Shown in pieces: positions 20,256 through 28,425 of a stretch of DNA of 64,000 nucleotides. The stretch is from JAUIET01 sp045106985. Its GTDB lineage: Bacteria > Pseudomonadota > Gammaproteobacteria > Pseudomonadales > JAUIET01. Under the pieces are notes generated by a model. That model searched no databases. It saw nothing but the letters and a program-made list of their open reading frames with translations, and was not told where the DNA came from. Position 1 is the first letter of the stretch; each line of letters starts with the position of its first letter. Both the position numbers and the translations under genes were made by a program. The stretch covers positions 62,001 to 126,000 of the forward strand of contig JBGCFQ010000009.1 of NCBI GenBank assembly GCA_045106985.1, in the 5' to 3' direction.

Positions 20256-21457
20256 TGACGACGCCAACTCTCGAACTGGTCGGCAGTATCGATCAGGTCA
20301 ACGCTAATGAGTGGAATTTACTGAACCGCAATCAGTGCCCCTTTCTCAGCCATGAATTTTTATATGCCTTAGAGGCTAGTGAATCGGTTTGCAGCGACAC
20401 AGGTTGGCAGCCTTGTCATGTTATTGCCTTGGATGAGCACAACACGCTTATTGCTGCGATGCCGGCCTATGTCAAAAATCATAGTTACGGTGAATACGTA
20501 TTTGATTGGAGCTGGGCGAGCGCTTATCAGCGCAGCGGGCGCGACTACTATCCAAAAATAATCAGTGCGGTGCCTTTTTCTCCGGTTACTGGCGATCGCT
20601 TGCTTGTTGGCTCCAATACTCAAGAATATGCGTCGCAGTTCGCGCGCGACGCACACAAGAAGTTAGGCCAGTTAAGCCTTGAGATTGGCGCGTCATCGAC
20701 CCATATTCTGTTCCCAACGGCAACACAGAAGGAATCCTTTTCTGATCTGGGAATGCTGTCGCGAATCGACTGCCAATATCACTGGTTCAACGAAGAGTTC
20801 GATAGCTTCAACGAGTTTTTGAGCACGTTCTCTTCAAGAAAGCGTAAGAATATTCGCAAAGAACGAGCGCGCGTAGTGCAACAAGGCATAGAGTTGGTGC
20901 AACTGAGTGGAGCAGAGATTACCGAGAACGATTGGAGTGATTTTTATCGCTTCTACCATATGACCTACTACAAACGTGGTGGGTCGGGTTATTTAAATCA
21001 GTCCTTCTTTCAACACATCGCTCGCAGCATGAGCGAACAATTGGTGATGGTGGTGGCGCGTCGTGATCAACAAGCGGTTGGCGCGGCATTGTGTTTTCGC
21101 GATAACAATACGCTGTATGGACGTTATTGGGGTTGCCTGGAAGAATACGAGTTTCTGCATTTTGAAGCCTGTTACTATCAGGGAATTGACTACTGCATTC
21201 GTCACGGACTTTCCCGCTTCGACCCAGGAGCACAAGGCCAACATAAAATATCGCGGGGTTTTATTCCTGTCTTCACACATTCATGCCACTCAATTATCGA
21301 ACCTGAATTTTCTGAAGCTGTTGCTAATTTTCTGCAGCGCGAAACACAGCATATTGAAGAATATCGTTTAGAAGCCTGTGAGTTGCTGCCATTCAATCAG
21401 CAATACCTCGACAGTACCAAACACCAAGCTCAACTCAAAGAGGGAAAAATTCAATGA
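20255..21457 (+). CDS. GNAT-like peptidogalycan biosynthesis protein (DUF482/FemAB-like)
   Basis: The 400-residue protein fits the DUF482/COG3146 family: PFLSHEFLYALE near the start, YGEYVFDWSWASAY, PFSPVTGDRLLV, then SSRKRKNIRKERARV, and a GNAT-like second half ending with FDPGAQGQHKISRGF. Members are predicted to transfer acyl or aminoacyl groups, but none has an established substrate that I can apply here. It starts at ATG 20255, whose A is also the last base of the preceding stop codon. Its own stop overlaps the next start (ATGA), so three genes form one coupled unit. Confidence 0.78.
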   Translation: MTTPTLELVGSIDQVNANEWNLLNRNQCPFLSHEFLYALEASESVCSDTGWQPCHVIALDEHNTLIAAMPAYVKNHSYGEYVFDWSWASAYQRSGRDYYPKIISAVPFSPVTGDRLLVGSNTQEYASQFARDAHKKLGQLSLEIGASSTHILFPTATQKESFSDLGMLSRIDCQYHWFNEEFDSFNEFLSTFSSRKRKNIRKERARVVQQGIELVQLSGAEITENDWSDFYRFYHMTYYKRGGSGYLNQSFFQHIARSMSEQLVMVVARRDQQAVGAALCFRDNNTLYGRYWGCLEEYEFLHFEACYYQGIDYCIRHGLSRFDPGAQGQHKISRGFIPVFTHSCHSIIEPEFSEAVANFLQRETQHIEEYRLEACELLPFNQQYLDSTKHQAQLKEGKIQ

Positions 21458-22059
21458 GCCTCTATCAGATCGATGGCGTTAGCCCCGTTATTCACCCCTC
21501 AAGTTTTGTGCACCCCGATGCCGCCATTATTGGCGACGTAATTATCGGCGCCAACTGCTACATCGGCCCGCTGGCGAGTCTGCGCGGGGATTTTGGCCAA
21601 ATACTTATCGCCGACGGCTGCAATGTTCAAGACGGTTGTGTACTGCATAGCTTTCCAGGCCAGCAATGTTCAGTTGGTGAAAATGGCCACATCGCACACG
21701 GCGCCGTTCTGCATGGATGCACTGTTAAACGCCACGGCTTTGTAGGAATAAAATCAGTTGTAATGGATGGCGCGATTATCGGTGAATACGCGATGGTTGC
21801 GGCAATGGCCTTCGTAAAAGCCGACTTCGAATTGCCAGACAGACATATGGCCGCAGGACTGCCCGCACGGATAATTCGAGAGATGGACGACACTCAACTT
21901 AAATGGCTTGCAAACGCCCCGTTTGAATATCAGCACTTAGCCAAGCGTTCATTGGCGAGCCTTAAACTAACCGAGGCGATAGAACAATGGGGTGGGGATG
22001 GCCCGCGCTTGCAACTGGGCCCCGATGCATCCAAGCCGTTTAACGAAACCAAACGTTAA
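21454..22059 (+). CDS. PaaY-like gamma-carbonic-anhydrase/hexapeptide-repeat protein
   Basis: The 201-residue left-handed beta-helix protein matches PaaY of E. coli closely (SLYQIDGVSPVIHP, SFVHPDA, GPLASLRGDFG, GENGHIAHGAVLHGC, VKADFELP, LPARIIREM). His residues in GHIAHGAVLHG fit the metal site of gamma-carbonic anhydrases. PaaY is a thioesterase/proofreading factor of phenylacetate degradation, and CaiE is a close relative. No paa or cai genes are visible, so only the family is secure. It is coupled to the upstream gene by an ATGA overlap. Confidence 0.82.
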   Translation: MSLYQIDGVSPVIHPSSFVHPDAAIIGDVIIGANCYIGPLASLRGDFGQILIADGCNVQDGCVLHSFPGQQCSVGENGHIAHGAVLHGCTVKRHGFVGIKSVVMDGAIIGEYAMVAAMAFVKADFELPDRHMAAGLPARIIREMDDTQLKWLANAPFEYQHLAKRSLASLKLTEAIEQWGGDGPRLQLGPDASKPFNETKR

Positions 22060-22063
22060 GAAC

Positions 22064-22657
22064 TCAGCGTTTCTGCCAAGACAGTAAGCGATTGTTTGCC
22101 GGCATAGCGTAATCAAAGCCTAAGGTAAATCCAGCGTCATTGGCTAGCTCGTTGACCGCTTCAAAGTCGCGGATCGCGCTGCCGCTATTTCTTTGCAGCA
22201 ACCAGTCATTGAACCGGGCGTTACTTTCACTAGTAAATTCACCGCCGTAATTAAATGGCCCATAGATACAGAGCTTGGTATCACTGTTGAGAGCAGCTAA
22301 ATGCCGAAAGGTAGTTTGAACTTCTGGCCAGGCCATTATATGCAGCGTGTTGGCCGAAAACACAGCATCGCTATCTGCAGCCGGTAAATCGTCGCGACGC
22401 ACGTCGAAGGGCTTTTCCTCTAGCAGGTTTGGCAGGTCCGCATCACAACGCCACTGCCGAATCCCGGGCAGATTATCAATCATATCGCTGGGTTGCCATT
22501 GAAGCTGCGGTAAGTGTTGCGCAAAGAAACAGGCATGTTGTCCTGTTCCGCTGCCTATTTCCAATACTTTCTGCCGATCTAAAAACAACTCCTGCAGTAC
22601 GCCCAGTATGGCATGCTTGTTATTTTCACTGGCCTGCGAAAATGGTTTAGCATCCAT
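22064..22657 (-). CDS. DUF938 SAM-dependent methyltransferase
   Basis: The 197-residue protein has motif I VLEIGSGTGQH (about residues 31-41), a HIMAWPEV segment, and FNYGGEFTSESNARFNDWL, all typical of DUF938 proteins. The substrate is unknown. It starts at ATG 22657 inside the end of the GIY-YIG gene (11-bp overlap), which makes cotranslation likely. It is convergent with the PaaY-like gene, only 4 bp away. Confidence 0.85.
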   Translation of the reverse strand: MDAKPFSQASENNKHAILGVLQELFLDRQKVLEIGSGTGQHACFFAQHLPQLQWQPSDMIDNLPGIRQWRCDADLPNLLEEKPFDVRRDDLPAADSDAVFSANTLHIMAWPEVQTTFRHLAALNSDTKLCIYGPFNYGGEFTSESNARFNDWLLQRNSGSAIRDFEAVNELANDAGFTLGFDYAMPANNRLLSWQKR

Positions 22658-22895
22658 GAATCAAATCCAGTTTTTGTCGGCGGCTGAGTTTCTTAATCGC
22701 CGCCTCTCGTATGCTGGCAGCACTGCGGTCAAGCGCGGGTTCCTGGTAAACAAGTTTGCGCGGCGAGCGCCCGCGAAAATACTTGGCGCCAACCTTTCCA
22801 TCGACATGTTGCTGCCAACGACGATCCACATCTGTGCTGATGCCTGTGTATAAGGAATCGTCGCTTGCTTCAATAATGTATACAGTCCAACTCAT
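22647..22895 (-). CDS. GIY-YIG domain protein, YhbQ-like
   Basis: The 82-residue single-domain protein begins MSWTVYIIEASDDSLYTGIS, in which YII and YTG are the GIY-YIG strands. It continues with the Arg of TDVDRRWQQH and a later conserved Glu (REAAIKKLSRRQKL). Small proteins of this family (YhbQ/URI) are presumed nucleases, and their cellular role is not clear. It overlaps the DUF938 gene by 11 bp. Confidence 0.85.
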   Translation of the reverse strand: MSWTVYIIEASDDSLYTGISTDVDRRWQQHVDGKVGAKYFRGRSPRKLVYQEPALDRSAASIREAAIKKLSRRQKLDLIHGC

Positions 22896-22925
22896 TGCGC
22901 CATGATAACGCCTGGCGCCTTATTG

Positions 22926-23390
22926 CTACATCATAGATTGCTGGTAGTTCTCCATGCCAACCTTGTCTATTAGACTAAGCTGGGTTTCAAGCCAGTCTAC
23001 GTGCTCTTCTTCAGCATCGAGAATACTGGAGAATAAGTTACGGCTAACGAAATCGCCAACACTCTCTGAATACTCAATTGCGACTTTAAGATCAGGAATA
23101 GCAATCAATTCAAGCTTAAGATCACACTCCAGCATTTCACGCGTATTTTCACCAATCATCAACTTGCCGAGATCTTGCATGTTTGGCAGGCCTTCCAAAA
23201 ACAATACTCGTTCTACGAGAGAATCAGCGTGCTTCATTTCGTCAATGGATTCATGATACTCATGATCAGCCAATTTGCTCAGCCCCCAATCCTTATACAT
23301 GCGCGAATGCAAAAAATACTGATTGATAGCAACAAGCTCATTGCCTAAAGTTTTATTTAAGTGCTCTATGACTTTTGGGTCACCTTTCAT
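22926..23390 (-). CDS. bfr: Bacterioferritin
   Basis: Bacterioferritin stores iron as a 24-subunit shell with heme at subunit interfaces. From ATG 23390 the protein is 154 residues, starting MKGDPKVIEHLNK like E. coli Bfr. All ferroxidase ligands are in register (E18, E51, H54, E94, E127, H130), as is the heme ligand M52. The frame is open upstream to 23429, but those 13 extra residues are not part of the family. bfd lies upstream on the same strand, with a 288-bp gap. Confidence 0.96.
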   Translation of the reverse strand: MKGDPKVIEHLNKTLGNELVAINQYFLHSRMYKDWGLSKLADHEYHESIDEMKHADSLVERVLFLEGLPNMQDLGKLMIGENTREMLECDLKLELIAIPDLKVAIEYSESVGDFVSRNLFSSILDAEEEHVDWLETQLSLIDKVGMENYQQSMM

Positions 23391-23678
23391 GAATAGCCTG
23401 CTGAATCGTTTGTAAAAAGTATCCAGCAATTCTGGGCAGGATTTTCATTGCTGTCAAACGAAACGCGTGAAAAGAATGACTTATAACACTTTATGTTAGC
23501 GGAATAGTAATGGTGGGGAAAACGGAAAACGAAACGAGATTGCGTCGTATTTGCGTTGGGCCCAGGAAGCTGTATTAAGGGAGTATTAAAGGAAAGGTAT
23601 TGAGTAGCTGCGAGAAGAGGTACTTAGCTTGCCTTGAATAAAGTCGCGCGAGGTGAATGGACTACTCTTTAACCATTT
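23391..23678. other. 288-bp gap between bfr and bfd
   Basis: This gap between the two iron-storage genes holds no convincing gene: the longest ATG frame encodes 22 residues. I see no tRNA, no repeat and no clear Fur-type box. It should contain the bfr promoter if bfr is not read from the bfd transcript. Confidence 0.5.
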
Positions 23679-23879
23679 CTATGCGGCATAGTAGAGATCG
23701 GAGTTTTTCTGTGCCATCCGTAGACACTCAAACAATACTTCTTCGGCGCTTTCGAAACAGGTTCCGCACTGGCTTGAAACAGACAAAGTAGTCTGCAACT
23801 CTTCCATACTGCAAACGCCATCGGCAATTGCATCGCGTATTTGCGAATCGGATACATTGTTACATACACAAATAATCAT
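23679..23879 (-). CDS. bfd: Bacterioferritin-associated ferredoxin
   Basis: Bfd is a small [2Fe-2S] protein that reduces and mobilises the iron core of bacterioferritin. From ATG 23879 (MIICVCNNVSDSQI) the protein is 66 residues. The four cluster ligands fall at C4, C6, C38 and C41, the Bfd spacing. The frame upstream to 23936 encodes a non-homologous stretch that overlaps the Fur box and is left out. Bfd is usually made under iron starvation, which fits that box. Confidence 0.95.
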   Translation of the reverse strand: MIICVCNNVSDSQIRDAIADGVCSMEELQTTLSVSSQCGTCFESAEEVLFECLRMAQKNSDLYYAA

Positions 23880-23915
23880 GACTGACTCAAAGGGTAGCGT
23901 CATGTTAATAGTAAT

Positions 23916-23934
23916 CGCAATGAGAATGATTATC
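23916..23934 (-). promoter_or_regulatory. Fur box upstream of bfd
   Basis: CGCAATGAGAATGATTATC matches the 19-bp Fur consensus GATAATGATAATCATTATC at 14 of 19 positions. It lies 37 bp upstream of the bfd start codon. Fur-Fe2+ binding here would repress bfd when iron is plentiful, the known logic for this gene. Confidence 0.75.
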
Positions 23935-24019
23935 AACTATATATGATCAATAAACGATCAACGGTGGTAATAACCGAGTGCAGAGGGCGTTTAAGTAGCA
24001 CTAAAAGCGAGTAAATGGC

Positions 24020-24652
24020 TTACACAGCTTCCAAGCTTCTGATATCGGACGCTGAGGATTGCTGGGGCCTAACCAACTGCTCCACCGAAAACACAATGTG
24101 CCTCACTGGCCACAAGTCATCGAACAACTCAGCGGTGATCAGACCACCGGTTAGCAATAGCAAATAGCTGTCGGCTATTGCATCAACATGTAAACGACCG
24201 TAGCTGTCTGAACATGACTCTTTTAATTCTTGGGTTAAATCGCGTAGCACTTCTCTTAGCGCCAGATAATGATCGACGCCCGGCTTACGAAGAACGTTGT
24301 CGGCCTGCGGTATTTCTGCGGCCATATTCAGGAAGCGACAACCTCGCTGATCACCTACTGCGCTAAACGGTTCCATTAATCGAGCGGGTGCCAAAAAGCG
24401 CTCATAGACAGTGTCGGCCTCAGCAATAGCGGCTAAAATCTGCTGCTTCTCCGCCTCGTTCTGCTCATTCAGATACTCAACACACAGTGCTTCTTTTGAA
24501 TTGAAGTGTGCATAGAAGGTTGCTTTAGCGACATCTGCCGTAGCAATGATGTCGCTAATACCGGTCGATCTGTAACCCTGCTTGTAGAACAGCTCGCTGG
24601 CTGCGTGCATGATTCTTTGCCGCGCAGGTACGGCCTCTTTGTCAGATTTCAT
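24020..24652 (-). CDS. TetR family transcriptional regulator
   Basis: From ATG 24652 (MKSDKEAVPARQRIM) the protein is 210 residues. The N-terminal helix-turn-helix is clear: AASELFYKQGYRSTGISDIIATADVA, then KATFYAHFNSKEAL (about residues 15-55). The C-terminal ligand domain has GCRFLNMAAEIP, as in many TetR proteins of the AcrR/QacR-like kind. It is divergent from the VWA lipoprotein gene, 175 bp away, and may regulate it. The ligand is unknown. Confidence 0.85.
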   Translation of the reverse strand: MKSDKEAVPARQRIMHAASELFYKQGYRSTGISDIIATADVAKATFYAHFNSKEALCVEYLNEQNEAEKQQILAAIAEADTVYERFLAPARLMEPFSAVGDQRGCRFLNMAAEIPQADNVLRKPGVDHYLALREVLRDLTQELKESCSDSYGRLHVDAIADSYLLLLTGGLITAELFDDLWPVRHIVFSVEQLVRPQQSSASDIRSLEAV

Positions 24653-24738
24653 TCCAGCTGCAAAAGGTCCCTTTGCCCATTGGAGATTTGTAAATCGAAC
24701 GATAAGCCAAGGCAAGATGATTGTCATCATGGCACTGC

Positions 24739-24760
24739 AAATTACTTGTTTAAATTACTT
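24739..24760. promoter_or_regulatory. 9-bp direct repeat in the TetR/VWA intergenic region
   Basis: AAATTACTT occurs at 24739-24747 and again at 24752-24760, a 13-bp period. It lies between the divergent TetR and VWA genes. It could be paired half-sites for a regulator. Nothing else supports this. Confidence 0.3.
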
Positions 24761-24807
24761 CCATACAGGCTAACCCCTTTTCTCATTGCTTGGCGTTTAA
24801 GTAAGAG

Positions 24808-24820
24808 TCAATTCAATTGA
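24808..24820. promoter_or_regulatory. Palindrome just upstream of the VWA gene
   Basis: TCAATT-C-AATTGA is a perfect palindrome around a central C, ending 7 bp before the VWA ATG. It may be an operator overlapping the ribosome-binding region, possibly for the divergent TetR protein. It is A/T-rich, so chance is possible. Confidence 0.3.
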
Positions 24821-24827
24821 GAACACC

Positions 24828-26711
24828 ATGAAACATTCAAATATCCAAAAAACCAAGCTTTGTCGACCTCAGAACCTAGCCTTAGCTATCACTCTATTTA
24901 TCTCGTCATGCGCTGATCAAGGTGCGCAAGCAACTCGAACCAAGGTCCTCGACGACCGATCTGTCTCGCCCCCAGTGTCCTCGGTCAACACCACTGAGCT
25001 CGATACACAGGCCCTAGAGCTTAAAGAGGTATTGGTTCGTGACCATGCCGCAGGTATCGAACAAGAACCAACACGTCGAGCCAAAAGCGTATTTAGTGAA
25101 TCGAAGTTAAGCAAGGCCACAAACAAAGTCTCACCAGCTTACATGCTTTCAGCGCAGGGGCACTATCAGCCTCAGCCCCAAATGATTGCTCCCACAGTGG
25201 ACCGAGAAAATTATCTGGCATTCGAGCGCAATGCTATAGAACAGGTCGCGAATAGGCCTGTCAGCACATTCAGCATTGACGTCGATACAGCCGCTTACAG
25301 CAGCATTCGCCGCTTACTGCAGCGCGAAGGGCGACTGCCGCCTAAGCACGCAGTAAAGGTTGAGGAAATGTTGAATTACTTCGAATACCAATACCCACAA
25401 CCCGAGCATGGCCGGCCTTTTAGTGTTACGACAGAACTTGCGCAGTCTCCCTGGAACAGTGGACGACAGTTACTGCAGATTGGCATTCAGGGGTTTAAGC
25501 CGCCACCCCAGCAACGCCCGGCCGCAAACCTGGTTTTCCTGGTCGATGTTTCCGGCAGCATGCGCTCCGGCGACAAGTTAGACCTGGTGAAGAAGTCCTT
25601 AAGGCTGCTGAGCCGCAAACTTCGCGGCAACGACAGAATTGCTTTGGTTGCCTACGCCGGTGCGGCAGGTTTGGTTTTAGAGTCCACCGCAGCGTCTAAT
25701 CAAGTCGCCATCACGCAGGCAATAGATAGCCTGGCCGCCGGCGGAAGTACCAACGGTGGAGCGGGCATAGAACTCGCTTACCAGCAGGCAAAGCAGCATT
25801 ATATTGAGGGTGGTATTAACCGTGTTTTGATCGCCAGCGATGGCGACATGAATGTCGGCATAGCCAGCCTTGAAGCCCTCAAAGAACTGATCAGCGAGAA
25901 GCGTAAGTCGGGTATCAACCTCACAACACTCGGGTTCGGAACAGGTAATTACAATTACGCTGTGATGGAGCAATTAGCTGATAACGGCAATGGAAATGCA
26001 GCCTATATTGATAGCTTGCAGGAAGCTCAAAAAGTTCTGGTGCAGCAACTAAACGCTACCTTACACACCATCGCCAGAGACGTAAAAGTACAGATCGAGT
26101 TTAACCCTGAGCTTGTCAGCGAATACAGACTTATAGGCTATGAAAACAGAATGTTGAAGCGAGAAGACTTCCGCAACGATAAAGTAGACGCCGGCGATAT
26201 AGGCGCTGGGCATACGGTGACGGCACTGTATGAAATTACTCCAGCAAACAAGAGCGACGCGCAAAGCGTCGCGCCATTGCGCTATCAAACAAAAAAACCT
26301 AGCGGTGAGGAAGAATACGAACGCTCCAACCCACATGTGAATAAAGGCGAGACGCGGGAATTAGCTTATGTGCGATTGCGTTACAAAACACCTGGCAGCA
26401 CCAGCAGCATTGAGCTTGCCCAGGCTATAAAATTCAGAGAGTCTGCACCCGCTCTCGGTAACACCAGCGAGAATATGCGTTTTGCAACAAGCGTTGCTGG
26501 CTTTGGAGGCTTATTAGCGGGAGGTAAATACATAGGAAGCTGGTCGTTTGAAGATACGTTGCAACTGGCAAGAACGGCTCGTGGCAATGATCCACATGGC
26601 TATCGTGGTGAGTTCGTTCGTCTGGTAGAGTTAGCACAAAGCCTTAGTGAGAATCATAGTGTCGAGCTAGGTAGAGAGTCCTCAGCAGGTAGAGAGCCCT
26701 CAGCCGGGTAA
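24828..26711 (+). CDS. VWA-domain lipoprotein, YfbK-like (with DUF3520)
   Basis: The 627-residue protein has a lipoprotein signal (LFISSC, Cys near residue 28). A variable spacer is followed by the N-terminal VWA-associated region (RPVSTFSIDVDTAAYSSIRR and HAVKVEEMLNYFEY). Then comes a von Willebrand A domain with the metal site DVSGSM (D240-M245), a conserved SDGDMNVG, and a C-terminal DUF3520-type region (GHTVTALYEI, ELAYVRLRYK, FGGLLAGGKYIG). VWA domains bind partners through a Mg2+ site; the partner here is unknown. The last 13 residues come from the tandem repeat that fills the junction with the sigma-factor gene. Genomic pairing with ECF sigma factors is known for this family. Confidence 0.88.
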   Translation: MKHSNIQKTKLCRPQNLALAITLFISSCADQGAQATRTKVLDDRSVSPPVSSVNTTELDTQALELKEVLVRDHAAGIEQEPTRRAKSVFSESKLSKATNKVSPAYMLSAQGHYQPQPQMIAPTVDRENYLAFERNAIEQVANRPVSTFSIDVDTAAYSSIRRLLQREGRLPPKHAVKVEEMLNYFEYQYPQPEHGRPFSVTTELAQSPWNSGRQLLQIGIQGFKPPPQQRPAANLVFLVDVSGSMRSGDKLDLVKKSLRLLSRKLRGNDRIALVAYAGAAGLVLESTAASNQVAITQAIDSLAAGGSTNGGAGIELAYQQAKQHYIEGGINRVLIASDGDMNVGIASLEALKELISEKRKSGINLTTLGFGTGNYNYAVMEQLADNGNGNAAYIDSLQEAQKVLVQQLNATLHTIARDVKVQIEFNPELVSEYRLIGYENRMLKREDFRNDKVDAGDIGAGHTVTALYEITPANKSDAQSVAPLRYQTKKPSGEEEYERSNPHVNKGETRELAYVRLRYKTPGSTSSIELAQAIKFRESAPALGNTSENMRFATSVAGFGGLLAGGKYIGSWSFEDTLQLARTARGNDPHGYRGEFVRLVELAQSLSENHSVELGRESSAGREPSAG

Positions 26712-26826
26712 AGAGCCCTCAGCGAGATAAAGAGTCCTCAGCGAGATAAAGAGCCCTCAGCGAAACAAAGAGCCCTCAGCGAAACAAAGAACCCTCAGCG
26801 AAACAAAGAACCTTCAGCGATGATAG
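26676..26826 (+). repeat. Eight-copy 19-bp tandem repeat across the VWA/sigma junction
   Basis: Units begin at 26676, 26694, 26713, 26732, 26751, 26770, 26789 and 26808. The core GAGCCCTCAGC is followed by an A-rich half that drifts along the array from GAGATAAA to GAAACAAA. The first unit is 18 bp, the others 19 bp. The first two copies are translated as the end of the VWA protein; the extra base in the second creates the TAA stop. The array ends 4 bp before the TTG start of the ECF sigma gene, so it occupies all of its upstream region. Neighbouring identical units imply recent duplication by slippage. Confidence 0.92.
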
Positions 26827-26830
26827 AAAT

Positions 26831-27388
26831 TTGACCTCATTCCTTCACCGATTTCAAAGTGACGAGTCGCTGATGCTGGCATACCAGCGCGGTGACTCAA
26901 CGGCGTTCGAAGCAGTGTATGGCCGACATAAGAATGCCGTGTTCGCTTACCTGTTACGCAGTGGCGCACAAGCCGACTCAGTAGAGGAGATCTTTCAGGA
27001 AGCATGGACATCAATTATCAAGAACATTGAGCGCTATGAACCTAAAGCTAAGTTCAAAACTTACCTATACCAAGTCGCACACAGCAAAATGATCGATTAT
27101 TGGAGACGCCGCAAGCACGAAGCCAGTGATGGCAACTGCGCGATAGAATTAGCGGCTAGTCGCGATTGTGACCAGGAACAAAAAATTCTAACGGGGCAAT
27201 TAATGGCGGCCATCTCTCAGCTACCGAGCGAACAGCGCTGCGCATTGTTGCTTCGCCACCAGGGGTTTTCGCAGCGCGAAATCTGCGACATTACTGGAAC
27301 CGGCGCCGAAACAGTGAAGAGCCGACTGCGGTACGCTCAACAAAGTTTGCGTACCTTGTTTGCTGATATCAATGAGGCTAGTGTATGA
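26831..27388 (+). CDS. ECF-type RNA polymerase sigma factor
   Basis: The 185-residue protein has sigma region 2 (SLMLAYQRGDSTAFEAVYGR, EIFQEAWTSIIKNI, KFKTYLYQVAHSKMIDYWRRRK) and region 4 (ISQLPSEQRCALLLRH, FSQREICDITGTGAETVKSRLRYAQQSLR). It should direct RNA polymerase to a small regulon. The only start that keeps all of region 2 is TTG 26831, directly behind the tandem repeat. An ATG at 26820 gives a four-codon frame (MIEI) whose TGA overlaps this TTG. The next gene overlaps by four bases (ATGA), as expected for an anti-sigma partner. Confidence 0.9.
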   Translation: MTSFLHRFQSDESLMLAYQRGDSTAFEAVYGRHKNAVFAYLLRSGAQADSVEEIFQEAWTSIIKNIERYEPKAKFKTYLYQVAHSKMIDYWRRRKHEASDGNCAIELAASRDCDQEQKILTGQLMAAISQLPSEQRCALLLRHQGFSQREICDITGTGAETVKSRLRYAQQSLRTLFADINEASV

Positions 27389-28392
27389 CTAAGCACAACT
27401 CAAACCAAAGCACCGAGTTATCGAAGACCCTACATCGGGCGCTGAACGAGGCCAAGGTCGAGGAATCACCGCCTCATATAGACCAGCAAATCATAGCCTT
27501 CGCAAGACAGAATACACCGGCTAAATCCAGACCAATCTATAACTGGTGGATGCCGGCCGCAACAGCCTGTTGTCTCGCTGGCATTGCGGTGTTGATTGCT
27601 TTACCTATGGCGCCGGCACTAGACCCAACGTTCGAGTTATCGGATGTGGTATCAGATTCTGACGTAACAAGCAGAGAATCATTCGAGCCGGTATTGTCTC
27701 CAGCCCAAGCGAAAGCCGATCCCTACTCTAATGTGGGCGCTGATGAAGGAGACTCAAGAAACCTAAGAGGCAGGCGACAAGAAATAGTAGCCTCCGATGC
27801 TGCACCCGAATCTTCTCTAACCTCAATGGCTGTCGCCTTACCACCTCAAACGGAGCTGACACAATCAGCATCAACCAGAGCCATCAGTCAAAACCGACGG
27901 GAATCTAGATCTGAAGCTTACTCTGAGCCGGAATCCGAGTTTGCAGAAACACAAACAATACGCGCTGCCTCACCCGGTAAAGGAATCCATGCTCAAGAAA
28001 ACCACGGTTACTCTGAAAGCGAGCAACTTAGCGTTCGTCTAGAGCTACCGCAAAAACACTATCAACGATTGCTAATCATAAGCAGCGCAGCACCGCCGCT
28101 TGACAAGTCGAGTACATCGCCCAGCAGCGACGCTTTGCTTGGCGCAGATACAAATGCGAGAGAAGGCTTAGCCGATACAGCGCTAGCTCTTTCAAACATA
28201 AGAGAAAAAATGGCTGTAAAAAAACAAGCTCAGGAATCTAATGCTAAAAATGTGACTGAGCAAGAGCTTGAAAAGGAAGACAGCTATCGAACACTGCGAG
28301 AACAATGTGACTGCCAACTTCCCGAGAGCCTCGACGACGCGGTAAGAATGCTAATTGATGGCGATATTGTTGCCTCAGCTAAGCAGCCTTAG
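27385..28392 (+). CDS. Putative membrane-anchored anti-sigma-like protein
   Basis: The 335-residue protein is translationally coupled to the ECF sigma gene (ATGA). It has an N-terminal cytoplasmic part of about 53 residues with PPHIDQQIIAFARQ, a pattern common in short proteins after ECF genes. One membrane helix follows (about residues 56-74). A long, Ser/Glu/Ala-rich, poorly conserved periplasmic part comes next, ending with a CDCQLPESLDDAVRML segment. No zinc-binding anti-sigma motif (HxxxCxxC) is visible. The anti-sigma role is inferred from position and topology only. Confidence 0.6.
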   Translation: MTKHNSNQSTELSKTLHRALNEAKVEESPPHIDQQIIAFARQNTPAKSRPIYNWWMPAATACCLAGIAVLIALPMAPALDPTFELSDVVSDSDVTSRESFEPVLSPAQAKADPYSNVGADEGDSRNLRGRRQEIVASDAAPESSLTSMAVALPPQTELTQSASTRAISQNRRESRSEAYSEPESEFAETQTIRAASPGKGIHAQENHGYSESEQLSVRLELPQKHYQRLLIISSAAPPLDKSSTSPSSDALLGADTNAREGLADTALALSNIREKMAVKKQAQESNAKNVTEQELEKEDSYRTLREQCDCQLPESLDDAVRMLIDGDIVASAKQP

Positions 28393-28425
28393 TACAACTA
28401 TCTCCTTGGTAATAGCAGGTACAGC

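Noticed and set aside
23391..23678. Possible RNA gene between bfr and bfd
   Set aside because: I could not form a tRNA cloverleaf or another known RNA, and no strong terminator is seen.
26676..26826. CRISPR array reading of the 19-bp repeat
   Set aside because: The units abut with no unique spacers, so it is a tandem repeat, not a CRISPR array.
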